Source of the DNA: Clostridia bacterium
GTDB taxonomy: Bacteria > Bacillota > Clostridia > Oscillospirales > Acutalibacteraceae
Length of the DNA stretch: 33,747 bases
Assembly (NCBI GenBank): GCA_017516315.1
Contig: JAFXDE010000012.1
Span: forward strand, 1 to 33,747
Reading direction: 5' to 3'
Positions 7,172 through 16,477 of this stretch are shown here, in pieces. Position 1 is the first letter of the stretch. Every line of letters starts with the position of its first letter. A program made the position numbers and the translations under genes. Below the pieces are notes generated by a model. The model worked only from the letters and a program-made list of their open reading frames with translations, did not search any database and was not told the origin of the DNA.

Positions 7172-7200
7172 TTGAATTTCCCTTTCTTTTATGCTAAAGT
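7172..7200 (+). promoter_or_regulatory. sigma-A promoter of the AI-2E-family permease
   Basis: TTGAAT (7172-7177), a 17-nt spacer, TAAAGT (7195-7200). Confidence 0.6.
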
Positions 7201-7231
7201 ATTTTTATAATATGAAGAAGGGAAAAACACT

Positions 7232-8410
7232 ATGAAAAATGAAATGAGAATAAAAATAGAGTGGAAGACCTGTCTGAGGGTGGGCATAAGCGCCTTTCTG
7301 CTTTTCCTGTGTATTCATTACTGGACATCCACTGCCTCGGTAATAAAGACCTTCATCGGTGCCGTTCTGCCTCTGATTATCGGTGCGGTCATCGCTTATC
7401 CGCTGAGCATACTGATGAATTTTTACGGCAGACATATTTTTAAAAAGGCGAAGAATAAAAATCTTCTCCGCTGCAAAAACGGCATCTGTTTAGCTCTGAC
7501 TCTGCTGACTCTGGTGGCCATAATAACCTTCGTTATCGCTATGGTAGTGCCTCAGCTGGTAAACTGCGTAAAGCTCCTTATTGATAAGGTGCCGGGTGCC
7601 ATAAAGATAGTCACCGACTACATTTCTCAGTTTGATTTTATCCCTGACGATATTTTTGAGATGATTTATTCCATCGACTGGAAGTCAAAAATCGGTGAGA
7701 TAATCTCCACCGTCACTACGGGACTCGGCAGTGCAGCAAATGTGGTTATTTCCACGGTATCCTCTGTGGTTTCGGGTGTTACCAGCGCAGTTTTAGCCGT
7801 TATTTTCGCCGTCTATCTTCTTCTCAGTAAGGAAAAGCTTACGGGACAGGTGAACAGAGTAGCAAAGCATTACATTAATAGCTCTATTTACGATAAGGCA
7901 AGATACATTCTTTCCGTGGCTGATGATGCCTTTAAAAAGTTCATCGTCGGTCAGTGTACCGAGGCTCTCATTTTAGGCGGTCTGTGTACTGTGGGTATGC
8001 TTATTCTCCGTCTGCCTTATGCGGTGATGATGGGTGCGGTTACGGCTTTTACAGCTCTCATTCCCGTGGTGGGCGCTCTCATCGGCGGTGCTATAGGTGC
8101 GGTGCTTATTTTCGTAGAGTCACCGGTAAAGGCTCTTATTTTCATTATATTTATCGTGGTTTTACAGCAGTTAGAGGGTGACCTTATTTATCCGAAGGTA
8201 GTAGGTACATCTATCGGACTTCCCGGTGTATGGGTGTTTACGGCGGTTACCATCGGTGCAGGCGTGTTCGGTATTTTAGGTATGCTTATCAGCGTACCCA
8301 TCGCCGCCACAGCCTACAGACTTTTAAGAAATGAGCTGGACGGAAACGGAATTTCTACTGTGGGAAAGAACACAAAAAGGGAAGTATTTGAGCCTCATAA
8401 GACAGAATAA
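7232..8410 (+). CDS. AI-2E family transporter (UPF0118/PerM type)
   Basis: A 392-residue polytopic membrane protein. An N-terminal helix pair (about 15-60) and a third helix (about 85-110) precede an extended amphipathic region with VPGAIKIVTDYISQ. The conserved C-terminal block contains LRLPYAVMMGAVTAFTALIPVVG, then LEGDLIYPKVVGTSIGLPGVWVF and GILGMLISVPIAA. Members export small molecules or act as ion antiporters; autoinducer-2 export has been shown only for one E. coli member, so the substrate is open. The ribosome site is AAGAAGGG, with ATG 9 nt later. It is monocistronic, between terminators at 7113-7162 and 8417-8457. Confidence 0.88.
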   Translation: MKNEMRIKIEWKTCLRVGISAFLLFLCIHYWTSTASVIKTFIGAVLPLIIGAVIAYPLSILMNFYGRHIFKKAKNKNLLRCKNGICLALTLLTLVAIITFVIAMVVPQLVNCVKLLIDKVPGAIKIVTDYISQFDFIPDDIFEMIYSIDWKSKIGEIISTVTTGLGSAANVVISTVSSVVSGVTSAVLAVIFAVYLLLSKEKLTGQVNRVAKHYINSSIYDKARYILSVADDAFKKFIVGQCTEALILGGLCTVGMLILRLPYAVMMGAVTAFTALIPVVGALIGGAIGAVLIFVESPVKALIFIIFIVVLQQLEGDLIYPKVVGTSIGLPGVWVFTAVTIGAGVFGILGMLISVPIAATAYRLLRNELDGNGISTVGKNTKREVFEPHKTE

Positions 8411-8416
8411 AAAGAA

Positions 8417-8457
8417 AGAGACCGTTTTGCGAAAAAGTGGAAGCGGTCTCTTGTTTT
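8417..8457 (+). terminator. intrinsic terminator
   Basis: AGAGACCG (8417-8424)/CGGTCTCT (8444-8451), then TGTTTT. Confidence 0.75.
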
Positions 8458-8537
8458 ATGAAAAATTCTCACTTTGCGGGAAAAGTATTCAAGGAATATG
8501 TTATTGTGTTTACGGTCGTAAGGAGTTATTATGTAAG

Positions 8538-8547
8538 TGACCGGTCA
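8538..8547. promoter_or_regulatory. 10-bp palindrome TGACCGGTCA, possible operator
   Basis: A perfect palindrome 28 nt upstream of the XRE gene start. Such GACCGGTC-type palindromes are common TetR-family operators, but no TetR gene is nearby. It could be bound by the adjacent regulator. Confidence 0.3.
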
Positions 8548-8574
8548 GTAAGAATTAAACGGAAGGTGATAAAT

Positions 8575-9660
8575 GTGACAGTTTGCCTCGGTGAAAACAT
8601 AAAAAGATTAAGGCGTGAAAAGGGTATAACTCAGGAAGCATTGGCGGAGCTTTTGTCTGTTTCATTTCAGAGTGTCAGCCGATGGGAGAGAGGCGAAAGC
8701 TATCCGGATATTACGCTTTTGCCTGTACTTTCGGGCTTTTTCGGTGTGACTGTGGATGAGCTGCTGGGGGTGAATGAGGCTCGTGACGAAGACGAGCTGC
8801 TGAAGCTGCTTGAAGAATATGACGGACTTCGTTGGGATGTGGAACGCAAGTGGAAAACTCTTGATATTCTTCGTGAAAAATATCCCACTGATTTCCGTGT
8901 TCAAGTTAGATATTTAGGAAAGTATATTTTTGATTGCTGGAAGGATATTGATAAACACAGCTCTAAAATAACTGCAATATATGAAAACATTCAGCGTGGC
9001 TGTACGGATGACTCTATCCGTATGGAAGCTAAACAATACTACATAGGTTATCTTGAGAGAATGTCCTGTATTGAAAACAGCGGTATAACATTTGAAGATG
9101 CTGACAAAATCATACAGACGCTCCCGTCGATAAGATATGCTAAAGAGCTGAATTGCTTCAGTTATCAATATCACACCAACTCCGACGAAAAAGTACACGA
9201 AACCTTGGAGATTTTAATTCACACTCTTTTTGATGTAATGTTAAGCTGGTATGGGCAGTCTGAAAAATTCCCTCTTGACTTTCAGATAGAAATGCAGGAA
9301 GCCGTCATAAAAGCTCTCAACTTCATTTATAGTGACGAAAACTACGGTATTATGTGGAAAGCCGTGATTTCATCCTGCTACGGAATTAATTCTGTATTTT
9401 ATTATCGCAAAGGCGATTGGGATAACGCACTCAGAAGCCTAAAAAGAACAGCTGAGCTTGCTGTGAAATTTGATTCTCTTGACAGATGTTCCACTATGCA
9501 CTCACCTTTATTTAACGGACACATCTTTGATAAGGATGCTAAGGATAGGGATTTCGTTGCAATCAGGCATATCAGAAACAATATGCTTAATGATTACGGC
9601 TTTTCCGACGAATTTAAAGCAACACCTGAATTCAGAGAAATAATTTCAATGCTTGAATAA
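8575..9660 (+). CDS. XRE-family regulator with long helical C-terminal domain
   Basis: 361 residues from GTG 8575, chosen because GGAAGGTGAT lies just upstream and the HTH begins immediately (CLGENIKRLRREKGITQEAL). The HTH_3 domain covers residues 3-60, with SFQSVSRWERGESYPDI as recognition helix. The remaining 300 residues are helical and resemble the TPR-like sensory regions of Clostridial XRE regulators; no catalytic motif is visible. The more upstream ATG at 8437 would read through a terminator and has no ribosome site. The target is unknown. Confidence 0.8.
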   Translation: MTVCLGENIKRLRREKGITQEALAELLSVSFQSVSRWERGESYPDITLLPVLSGFFGVTVDELLGVNEARDEDELLKLLEEYDGLRWDVERKWKTLDILREKYPTDFRVQVRYLGKYIFDCWKDIDKHSSKITAIYENIQRGCTDDSIRMEAKQYYIGYLERMSCIENSGITFEDADKIIQTLPSIRYAKELNCFSYQYHTNSDEKVHETLEILIHTLFDVMLSWYGQSEKFPLDFQIEMQEAVIKALNFIYSDENYGIMWKAVISSCYGINSVFYYRKGDWDNALRSLKRTAELAVKFDSLDRCSTMHSPLFNGHIFDKDAKDRDFVAIRHIRNNMLNDYGFSDEFKATPEFREIISMLE

Positions 9661-9667
9661 ACAAAAA

Positions 9668-9699
9668 CCCGGTAGCTTTTACGCTGCCGGGAAATTTTT
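9668..9699. terminator. bidirectional terminator
   Basis: CCCGGTAGC (9668-9676)/GCTGCCGGG (9683-9691), then AAATTTTT. AAAAA lies on the other side. It sits between convergent genes. Confidence 0.8.
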
Positions 9700-9708
9700 A
9701 TGTAGGAC

Positions 9709-10809
9709 TTACCATTTATTCTCTACATATTCGCAGAAGGCATACATATCCTTGATTTCCAGCTTAGTGCCGTCATCAAGTGTTACATCACCGTTCCACA
9801 GACCGTGTACCTGATGGGTGTGCATTCTTGCGATGCCGAGATTCATATCGCTGTGGTTGTCATAGAAGGGCTTCATAGTAAGATTGAAGCGTCCGTCCTC
9901 AGAGATAAACTTCCATTCATCCATAAACTTGTCAGGCTTCGGGAATACCTCTACATCGACTGCACCGAATTTGTGAGCCTTGCCGTCGAAGAAGAGAGCA
10001 GTCTCGGTAGCGTTGCTTTCGTCACCGATAGCCCATGTAATTTCGAAGCCGAAGAGGTGCTTTTCACCCTTTTCGTCCGTAAGATAGGTAGAACCGTTAC
10101 CCCAGTACCATACCATCTTATGAGGTGTATTTACACGGCCCCAGTCAAGGCAGAGGAAGGTGTCCTCCTTTTTGAATTCGTAAACATCGTCACCGTATTT
10201 GTAGAAGCCTTCACAGGGCATACAGTTCTGCTTGGTGGTCATAAAGTATTTTTTGCTGTCACCTGAGAAGGGAAGAACTGTAGTGATATTTTCGAGACCG
10301 GGCATAATGTCGGCGTCGAATTTACATTCTACCATCTTACCCTTTACAGGCATTCTGAACCAAAGAGTTCTGCTGTCCTCGCGGGTGTCGAAATCGAACT
10401 CAGCCTTACCGATTTTATAGCCGAAGCGGTTTGGAACGTCACCCTTTTTCGGAGGAACATAGTCGTTTTTATGTCCGAGGAAAAGCTGTGTAGCGTCTAC
10501 GATAAGCTCGCCCTTTTCGAGATCGATAAGCTTAGCTGAGATGAATCCGCCGATGGAGATGTTAGCGAAGTTAAGCTGTACCATAAGCTTTCCGTCTGAA
10601 AGCTGGTAGAAATCCCATTCCTTTTTGCTCATGGGATTGCCGGGTTTTACGAAATCGCGGTTGTAGTCGAAAACATTATGTCTTGCCCAGCCGGCCGCGA
10701 GTAAATCACCGTCAGGTGAAAGAAGGGGAGTTTCCTCTGTGTATTCTGTCTGCTTTGATTTTTCCTTCCAGTTTATGTAGCTCTGGTAGGTCTTTGGGAT
10801 GTTGCTCAT
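9709..10809 (-). CDS. DUF2804 family protein
   Basis: 366 residues from ATG 10809 (AAGGAG 8 nt upstream); the GTG three codons earlier overlaps the ribosome site. It is a soluble beta-rich protein without signal peptide or membrane segment. The sequence matches the DUF2804 pattern as I know it: SPDGDLLAAGWARHNVFDYN near the start, GHKNDYVPPKKGD, FRMPVKGKMVECKFDADI, TKQNCMPCEG, LDWGRVNTPHKMVWYWGNG, and HTHQVHGLWNG near the C-terminus. The family has no established biochemical role; similarity to lipocalin-like lipid-related proteins is sometimes suggested. It is the last gene of a leftward run after capA and yfhO, with a 102-nt gap that argues for its own promoter. Confidence 0.75.
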   Translation of the reverse strand: MSNIPKTYQSYINWKEKSKQTEYTEETPLLSPDGDLLAAGWARHNVFDYNRDFVKPGNPMSKKEWDFYQLSDGKLMVQLNFANISIGGFISAKLIDLEKGELIVDATQLFLGHKNDYVPPKKGDVPNRFGYKIGKAEFDFDTREDSRTLWFRMPVKGKMVECKFDADIMPGLENITTVLPFSGDSKKYFMTTKQNCMPCEGFYKYGDDVYEFKKEDTFLCLDWGRVNTPHKMVWYWGNGSTYLTDEKGEKHLFGFEITWAIGDESNATETALFFDGKAHKFGAVDVEVFPKPDKFMDEWKFISEDGRFNLTMKPFYDNHSDMNLGIARMHTHQVHGLWNGDVTLDDGTKLEIKDMYAFCEYVENKW

Positions 10810-10911
10810 ATTTTTCACTCCTTATAGTATTATGAATATATTTTAACAGATTGTCTTTTGTCTTTCAATAACTTTAGGAAAAAAAGAAGGAATAATCCCG
10901 GGGAGTGACTC

Positions 10912-12963
10912 TTAATTATGGGCTTTTCCTTCCGGATTACGCTTTTTCAGTATCTGTTCTGTTGTTATCAGACCTGAAAGAAACAGAAGCGAAGCAAGAG
11001 AAATAGCAGCGCCTGCCTTTATTCCGGGGACTGTGTATTTAAGCGTAATTTCGTGCTCACCCTTATCAATGGGACAGGAAAGAAAATAGCCTGCCGCTTT
11101 TTTCGTTTCTGTCTTTTCTCCGTCAATGAAAATTTCCCAGCCCTCATCGTAGGGAACAGAGATGAAGAAAATTCCGTCACGGTTACTGCTTAAGGTGCCC
11201 TCGATATAATCTGTGTCAAAAAGAGTAATTTCCATCTGATTCTCCGAGAGAAGCTCGAAGCCCTCTTCTAAGGATGTCAAATTTTTATCGCAGAGACAGT
11301 CCCATAAAAGCTGCTGTCCGAGCTCAGGCTTTTTTATTTCTGACGGCTCGAAAACATAGACTGAATCCGAGCAGACGAAGCCGAGGGAAAGCACCTTTTC
11401 GTTTTCGGTTATCTTGCCGCCGTGTTCTCCCGACATAATGTATCTGACGGAGAAAAGAGCGTTGAATATATCAGACTGCTTGTAGTGTACGCTGACATTT
11501 TTAGCATATCTTTCCATACCTGTCTGCTGAAAGAAATCGTAGGCATCAGCGGACATAGTGGAGGAATAGTAGCCTATACCCTTATAGCCGTACTGCTGAG
11601 GATAGTTATTCTTTTTAGTGTCCGTCCATTCCATCCGCGCGAAGGCATCCTCATCGTCGAGAGCGACGAAGGAAGACATAACAGACTCGTATTTTTGTAA
11701 AGAGGTCACCCTCGAAATCCATACATCACGGGAAAACTGAACAGCGAAATTCAGTGTCGCACCTGCGAATAAAAGAACTGTAACAGCATAAAATATTTTC
11801 TTATTTATTCTGCAAAGGGCGAGATACTCGGCCGCTACGGTAAGCATAAGGAAAATTACGAGGAAGCTCTGACGGGCGGGAAGCTGATTAGGATAATGGA
11901 AGCCGTGCCAGATGAATTCACCGAGATTTATACTCATTGAAAGGAACATAAAGGTTACAAAGATGAAGGTGACCGTTCTGTGACGGCGTGAAAAATTCTT
12001 CGAGAAAAGAAAGAAGAAGAAAAGAACAAAGACCGTAACCGTACAGTAGATGTTCGGAAGGTCATATTCGAGAGAGGTTTTCTGAAAGGGGAGAATACGA
12101 AGAAGAAATTCCTTAAGAGAGTAATTCGCCTCCAGAATACCGTCGAAGCTGATATCACTTGCCTTTGTAAGGGAAAGAGCCTTATAGACGGGTATAATCA
12201 CCACGGCACTCATACCTCCGGCAAGAAGTGAGGATACTCCGAATTTAACCGCACAGGCAAATCTTTCTTTAAAGCGGAGTCTGTCTCTGAACATAATAAA
12301 GAAAAACCAGAGTACTGCGAAGATACACACCATAAAGGAGATGTAAAAACAGGAAACAATGGAAATAAAAAGAGCGAAAATATAAAGCAGGGGACTCCTT
12401 TTTTCTTTGATATATTCTATTCCGAGGATAACGAGAGGAAGTAAAACCACCACATCCGTCCACATAAGCTGATTAATAAAGGCTGACATATAGCCGCTTA
12501 ACGCCCATACGAGAGAGAGAACCGGGAATAGATAAACACTCTTTTTATAGGAAAGACTTTTATGTGTGCGGACAAGATAAAAGCAGAAGAACAGCCCCGC
12601 CAGAGAAAGACGGAGAAGGACAGAAAGATTAATATAGCTTACCTGAGCAGAATGAGGAATAAAATACAGAGGAAGCCATAGCAGGCTGTTTGTGTAATAA
12701 CCGCTTTGTGCCCAGAGATTAAAGCCTAAAGCACCGTTAAAGGAATAGAAAAGCTCACCCTCTTTTACTGCCCTGCTCATATTCATAAGCATAGGATAGT
12801 ACTGAGAGTAACCGTCCATAGAGCAGAGTGTACGGTCACCGAAGGGGGCGATTTCCGAGATGGCGAAGCAGATAAGAAGGACTGTAGCAGGCAGACAGAA
12901 AGACAGTGCCAGAGTCAGAGGCACTGTTTTATCTTTTTTTGTCAGCTTGTAAGTCGGTTTCAT
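10912..12963 (-). CDS. YfhO family membrane protein (GT-C type)
   Basis: A 683-residue membrane protein with about 11-13 hydrophobic segments from residue 17 to 405 and a C-terminal extracytoplasmic domain ending in one more TM. YfhO signatures are SMDGYSQYYPML after TM1, FNGALGFNLWAQSGYY, LSGYMSAFINQLMWTDVVVLLPLVILG, LPARQSFLVIF and the C-terminal VPYDEGWEIFIDGEKTE block. YfhO-type proteins are GT-C-fold glycosyltransferases that glycosylate cell-wall polymers such as lipoteichoic acid in some Firmicutes. It is shorter than many members (about 800-900). It follows capA by 59 nt on the same strand and may be co-transcribed, linking both to the cell surface. Confidence 0.82.
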   Translation of the reverse strand: MKPTYKLTKKDKTVPLTLALSFCLPATVLLICFAISEIAPFGDRTLCSMDGYSQYYPMLMNMSRAVKEGELFYSFNGALGFNLWAQSGYYTNSLLWLPLYFIPHSAQVSYINLSVLLRLSLAGLFFCFYLVRTHKSLSYKKSVYLFPVLSLVWALSGYMSAFINQLMWTDVVVLLPLVILGIEYIKEKRSPLLYIFALFISIVSCFYISFMVCIFAVLWFFFIMFRDRLRFKERFACAVKFGVSSLLAGGMSAVVIIPVYKALSLTKASDISFDGILEANYSLKEFLLRILPFQKTSLEYDLPNIYCTVTVFVLFFFFLFSKNFSRRHRTVTFIFVTFMFLSMSINLGEFIWHGFHYPNQLPARQSFLVIFLMLTVAAEYLALCRINKKIFYAVTVLLFAGATLNFAVQFSRDVWISRVTSLQKYESVMSSFVALDDEDAFARMEWTDTKKNNYPQQYGYKGIGYYSSTMSADAYDFFQQTGMERYAKNVSVHYKQSDIFNALFSVRYIMSGEHGGKITENEKVLSLGFVCSDSVYVFEPSEIKKPELGQQLLWDCLCDKNLTSLEEGFELLSENQMEITLFDTDYIEGTLSSNRDGIFFISVPYDEGWEIFIDGEKTETKKAAGYFLSCPIDKGEHEITLKYTVPGIKAGAAISLASLLFLSGLITTEQILKKRNPEGKAHN

Positions 12964-13022
12964 AAAATTCTCCGTTTGTGTGATTTTTTTGCGGAAAAGT
13001 TTTTTCTATCGGAAGAACGTCT

Positions 13023-14363
13023 TTATCCTACGGATGATTCATATACTTCGTCAGGCTTAGGTACTGACGAAAGGTACTTATTGCATTTGCTTGTGCCTTC
13101 CTTTACGAGCTCCATAGTTCTTTCGTAGGAGCCTTTGGCCAGAGAAAGCCCCGTACTGCTTTTCGTAAGGCCCAAATCGGCGGCTTTTCCGTCGAGATTT
13201 TTTGTAAGAGGTACCACGTTGTAGGTGCCTGAGTAAAGATGAACCCAGGTGGGAACGGATTTTACCTTTTCTACTAAAACTGTGCCGTCGCTGTATTTTG
13301 AAAGGGTGACCTTAAATATAAGACCGTCCTCAGTGTGACCTGTTTTTAGTCCCATAAGATTTCTTCTCTGGTTTGATACCATATTTCCTACGGAGTAAAC
13401 GCAGACAGTTTTGTGAGTGCCGTCAGCGGAGGTTATGAGGTCGACAGGCTGAACTACATGAGGATGTCCGCCGATAATAACATCCACACCCATTTCGCAA
13501 AGCTTCTGTGCGATTTCCTTCTGATGTGAGTCGGGGGTAAGCTGATACTCATTGCCCCAGTGAAGATAAACTACGGTAATCTCTGCGCCCTCTTTAACCA
13601 TATTCGTAAGGTCAGCACCGATTTCCTCGTAGAATTTGGTCATATCGGCATAATCAAAGGAGTTTATGAGAGGAGCCGTTTCCTTGCCTACGGGTATTCC
13701 GTTTAGAGCCTTGCCCTTTTCGTATTCCGTTTCGTAGGTATAGCATGCGATACCGAGCTTTATGCCCTTGATATCCTTGACGATATATTTTTTATCTGTC
13801 TCGGCCCGGCGCGTTCCGACACTGTCAAAGCCCTTTTCCTTTACCTTTTCGAGGGTGCGCTTTACGCCGTGTGCTCCTGTGTCATAGGTGTGGTTATTTG
13901 CGGTAAGAAGACAGTCCACGCCTGCCTTTTTCAGCGAGTCCAGAATAGCGTCGGGAGAATTAAAGCAGGGGAAGCCGCTGTATTTTCTGCCGTTTTCCGT
14001 GCCTGCCAGGGTTGTTTCGAGATTAGCTACAAAGTAATCGCAGTCTTTTATCTGTGAGGAAGCATAGGTGAAGATTTTATCGAAATTATAGGTGCCGTCG
14101 CTTTTTTTAGAGCCGTTAAGAACCGGTATGTGTAAAAGTACATCGCCTGCAGAGCCGAGGGTTACCGTGCTGATTTTCGAAGGACCCTGAGGCACCGGCT
14201 CTGTAGTAGTGACGGCAGTGGGTACGGGAGAGGTGCCTTCAATTTTACCGGTAGAGAGGATGAAAGAAAAGGCGACGGTACAGACCAATATTGCACAGAA
14301 TACCGCCAGAAATACGGTGGGAAGTGTTTTTGAGATTTTATTGTTTCGTTTATTTGACGGCAT
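13023..14363 (-). CDS. CapA family protein (membrane-anchored metallophosphatase-like)
   Basis: 446 residues from ATG 14363, the second of two ATGs behind AAAAGGAG. It has an N-terminal anchor (about 14-36) and a Thr/Pro-rich linker, then the PGA_cap/CapA domain: LGSAGDVLLHIPV, YFVANLETTLAG, LLTANNHTYDTG, VVYLHWGNEYQ and DVIIGGHPHVVQP. CapA-like proteins are calcineurin-like enzymes first linked to poly-gamma-glutamate capsule attachment, but no capBC genes are here. A general cell-envelope role is the safer statement. The upstream yfhO on the same transcript supports a surface function. Confidence 0.85.
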   Translation of the reverse strand: MPSNKRNNKISKTLPTVFLAVFCAILVCTVAFSFILSTGKIEGTSPVPTAVTTTEPVPQGPSKISTVTLGSAGDVLLHIPVLNGSKKSDGTYNFDKIFTYASSQIKDCDYFVANLETTLAGTENGRKYSGFPCFNSPDAILDSLKKAGVDCLLTANNHTYDTGAHGVKRTLEKVKEKGFDSVGTRRAETDKKYIVKDIKGIKLGIACYTYETEYEKGKALNGIPVGKETAPLINSFDYADMTKFYEEIGADLTNMVKEGAEITVVYLHWGNEYQLTPDSHQKEIAQKLCEMGVDVIIGGHPHVVQPVDLITSADGTHKTVCVYSVGNMVSNQRRNLMGLKTGHTEDGLIFKVTLSKYSDGTVLVEKVKSVPTWVHLYSGTYNVVPLTKNLDGKAADLGLTKSSTGLSLAKGSYERTMELVKEGTSKCNKYLSSVPKPDEVYESSVG

Positions 14364-14394
14364 AGGCATTCTCCTTTTATTTTCTGTAAATAGG

Positions 14395-14423
14395 ATTATA
14401 CCACGGTAAGGCCTTAAAAACAA
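14395..14423 (-). promoter_or_regulatory. promoter of the capA-yfhO run
   Basis: Read on the minus strand: TTGTTT (14418-14423), a 17-nt spacer, TATAAT (14395-14400), about 30 nt before the capA start. Confidence 0.6.
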
Positions 14424-14535
14424 TACAGAAAGCTTAAAAGTAATTCCTTTGTAACAAAATAGTAAACAAAAAATACTGCAAAAGCACATTTTATTTTACA
14501 TATATGTAAAAATTAATTTATTTTAATTGTTTTGT

Positions 14536-14564
14536 TTGACATTGACTTTTAATAATGTTAAACT
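14536..14564 (+). promoter_or_regulatory. promoter with a long structured 5' leader for the ligase-acyltransferase operon
   Basis: TTGACA (14536-14541), a 17-nt spacer, TAAACT (14559-14564). The 5' untranslated region is then about 200 nt. It contains a 9-bp stem TTTACGGGG (14617-14625)/CCCCGTAAA (14643-14651) with a U-rich loop, and a short GCGG/CCGC hairpin near 14702. I could not match it to a riboswitch class. Confidence 0.6.
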
Positions 14565-14773
14565 TACACTTGTGTTATAAGATGGAAAGGTATGCTTTCT
14601 GTAAAGAAAGTGCGCTTTTACGGGGTATTTTTTCTCTTTTATCCCCGTAAACCGTCACCTAAAAAATTAGCACAGAGGAGGCACGAAAGCAAAGAGAAGG
14701 CGGGAATCCGCACAGATTATGAATTGATAACTACTTTAATATATATATTCTAAATTTTCGGAAGGACAATAAA

Positions 14774-16477
14774 ATGAAATTACCTGAAATAGACTTTACT
14801 CCCGTAAGTCATCCCTATCCCGAAACTACAATGTTCGGCGCAATCGAGCTTTCGGCCAAAAGAGTTCCTCAGGCTCCTGCTCTTGACTTTATGGGAAAAA
14901 TCACTACTTATGAAAAGCTTGTGGAAAAAATCGAGGATGCTGCAAAAGCGTTCATAAGCTACGGCATAAAAAAGGACGATGTAGTTACCGTATGTATGCC
15001 TAATACCCCTCAGGCTATCGTGTGTCTCTACGCTCTTAACAGAATCGGTGCCATAGCCAATATGATACATCCTCTTTCTTCACAGAAGAACATCACCTTC
15101 TATCTTGACTATTCTGAAAGCAAGATGATTCTTACTCTCGACCAGTTCTATGAAAAGATTCTCAAGGCAGTGGACGAGGCTGAAAGAGATGTGGTTATTC
15201 TTACAGCAAGAATTCAGAACGAGCTTCCCTTTATTAAAAGTGTTGCTTACAAATATCTTAAAAATAAGGCTAATAATAAATTTCCCACCCGTGAAAAGGA
15301 TATTGTATGGGCAGATTTCGTAAAGACAGGCAAGGATGCAGTGCTTCCTCCCGTCGAATTCAGCAAGGAAAAGACTGCTGTTATCCTTTACAGCGGCGGT
15401 ACCAGCGGCACACCTAAGGGTATTCAGCTTTCTGATTTCAATTTCAATGCTCTCGGTATGCAGGTAGCTGAAATCTCAGGCTGTAATCTCGACTACGGCT
15501 GTAAATTCCTTTCTGTTATGCCTGTATTCCACGGCTTCGGACTCGGCATCGGTATTCACACCGTTCTCGAAAACGGAGCGCTCTCTATTCTTATTCCTCA
15601 GTTTACCAAGGAAAGCTATGCTAAGGCAGTGCTTAAAAACAAGCCTAACTTTATCGCAGGCGTTCCCACTCTTTATGAGGCACTTCTCAAGGTTGACGTT
15701 TTCGAGGGTGCAGATCTCTCTTTCCTTATCGGTGTATTCAGCGGTGGCGACGCTCTCAGCCCTGAGCTTAAAAAGAGAGCAGACGCTTTCTTCAAGGAGC
15801 ATAACGCTAACCTTCAGATACGCGAGGGCTACGGTCTTACCGAATGTGTTACCGCTTCCTGCGTAACACCCGTTGACCGTTCAAAGGTCGGAAGCATCGG
15901 TGTACCTCTCAGAGATATGCAGTATAAAATCGTAGAGCCGGGCACCTTTAATTATCTTCCTGCAGGTGAAATGGGCGAAATTATCCTCACAGGTCCTACC
16001 CTTATGCTCGGATATATGAAGGCTGACGAAGAAAACGCCAAAACTATGCGTAAGGATGAAAACGGAACAACATGGCTCTTTACGGGCGATGCAGGTTATA
16101 TGGACGAGGAGGGCTTCGTTTACTTCAAGCAGAGAATGAAGAGAATGATAGTAACCAGCGGCTACAATGTGTATCCCTCACATGTCGAAAATATTCTTGA
16201 TAAGCATGAGGCAGTAGATTGCTCCTGCGTTATCGGCGTCAAGGATCCTTATAAGATGCAGAGAGTAAGAGCATACATCGCTCTTAAGCCCGGCTTCGGG
16301 GCAAACGACGAAACAAAGGCAAAAATCCTCGAATACGCAAAGGAATATCTTGATGTGTTCGAAAGACCCAAGGAAATTATCTTTAAGGATGAGCTTCCGA
16401 AAACTCTCGTAGGTAAGGTAGCCTACCATACTCTCGAGAAAGAGGCGGCAGCAGAAGAGGAGGCTATGGCAAAATGA
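14774..16477 (+). CDS. acyl-CoA synthetase / acyl-adenylate ligase (AMP-binding)
   Basis: A 567-residue adenylate-forming enzyme that activates a carboxylic acid, probably a fatty acid, with ATP and transfers it to CoA or another thiol. The motifs are complete: P-loop YSGGTSGTPKG at 206-216, GYGLTE at 352-357, the TGDAGYMDEEGFVYFKQR hinge region near 430, and the catalytic lysine block PKTLVGK near 548. The ribosome site is GGAAGG. Its stop overlaps the next gene by 4 nt (ATGA), so it is coupled to a PlsC-like acyltransferase. That suggests an acyl group activated here is used to acylate a lipid precursor (inference). A distant, degenerate paralogue lies at 18459. Confidence 0.88.
   Translation: MKLPEIDFTPVSHPYPETTMFGAIELSAKRVPQAPALDFMGKITTYEKLVEKIEDAAKAFISYGIKKDDVVTVCMPNTPQAIVCLYALNRIGAIANMIHPLSSQKNITFYLDYSESKMILTLDQFYEKILKAVDEAERDVVILTARIQNELPFIKSVAYKYLKNKANNKFPTREKDIVWADFVKTGKDAVLPPVEFSKEKTAVILYSGGTSGTPKGIQLSDFNFNALGMQVAEISGCNLDYGCKFLSVMPVFHGFGLGIGIHTVLENGALSILIPQFTKESYAKAVLKNKPNFIAGVPTLYEALLKVDVFEGADLSFLIGVFSGGDALSPELKKRADAFFKEHNANLQIREGYGLTECVTASCVTPVDRSKVGSIGVPLRDMQYKIVEPGTFNYLPAGEMGEIILTGPTLMLGYMKADEENAKTMRKDENGTTWLFTGDAGYMDEEGFVYFKQRMKRMIVTSGYNVYPSHVENILDKHEAVDCSCVIGVKDPYKMQRVRAYIALKPGFGANDETKAKILEYAKEYLDVFERPKEIIFKDELPKTLVGKVAYHTLEKEAAAEEEAMAK

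Noticed and set aside
14565-14773. A c-di-GMP or other known riboswitch in the ligase leader
   Set aside because: The hairpins and the GAAAGCAAAG stretch do not fit the consensus of any class I can recall.
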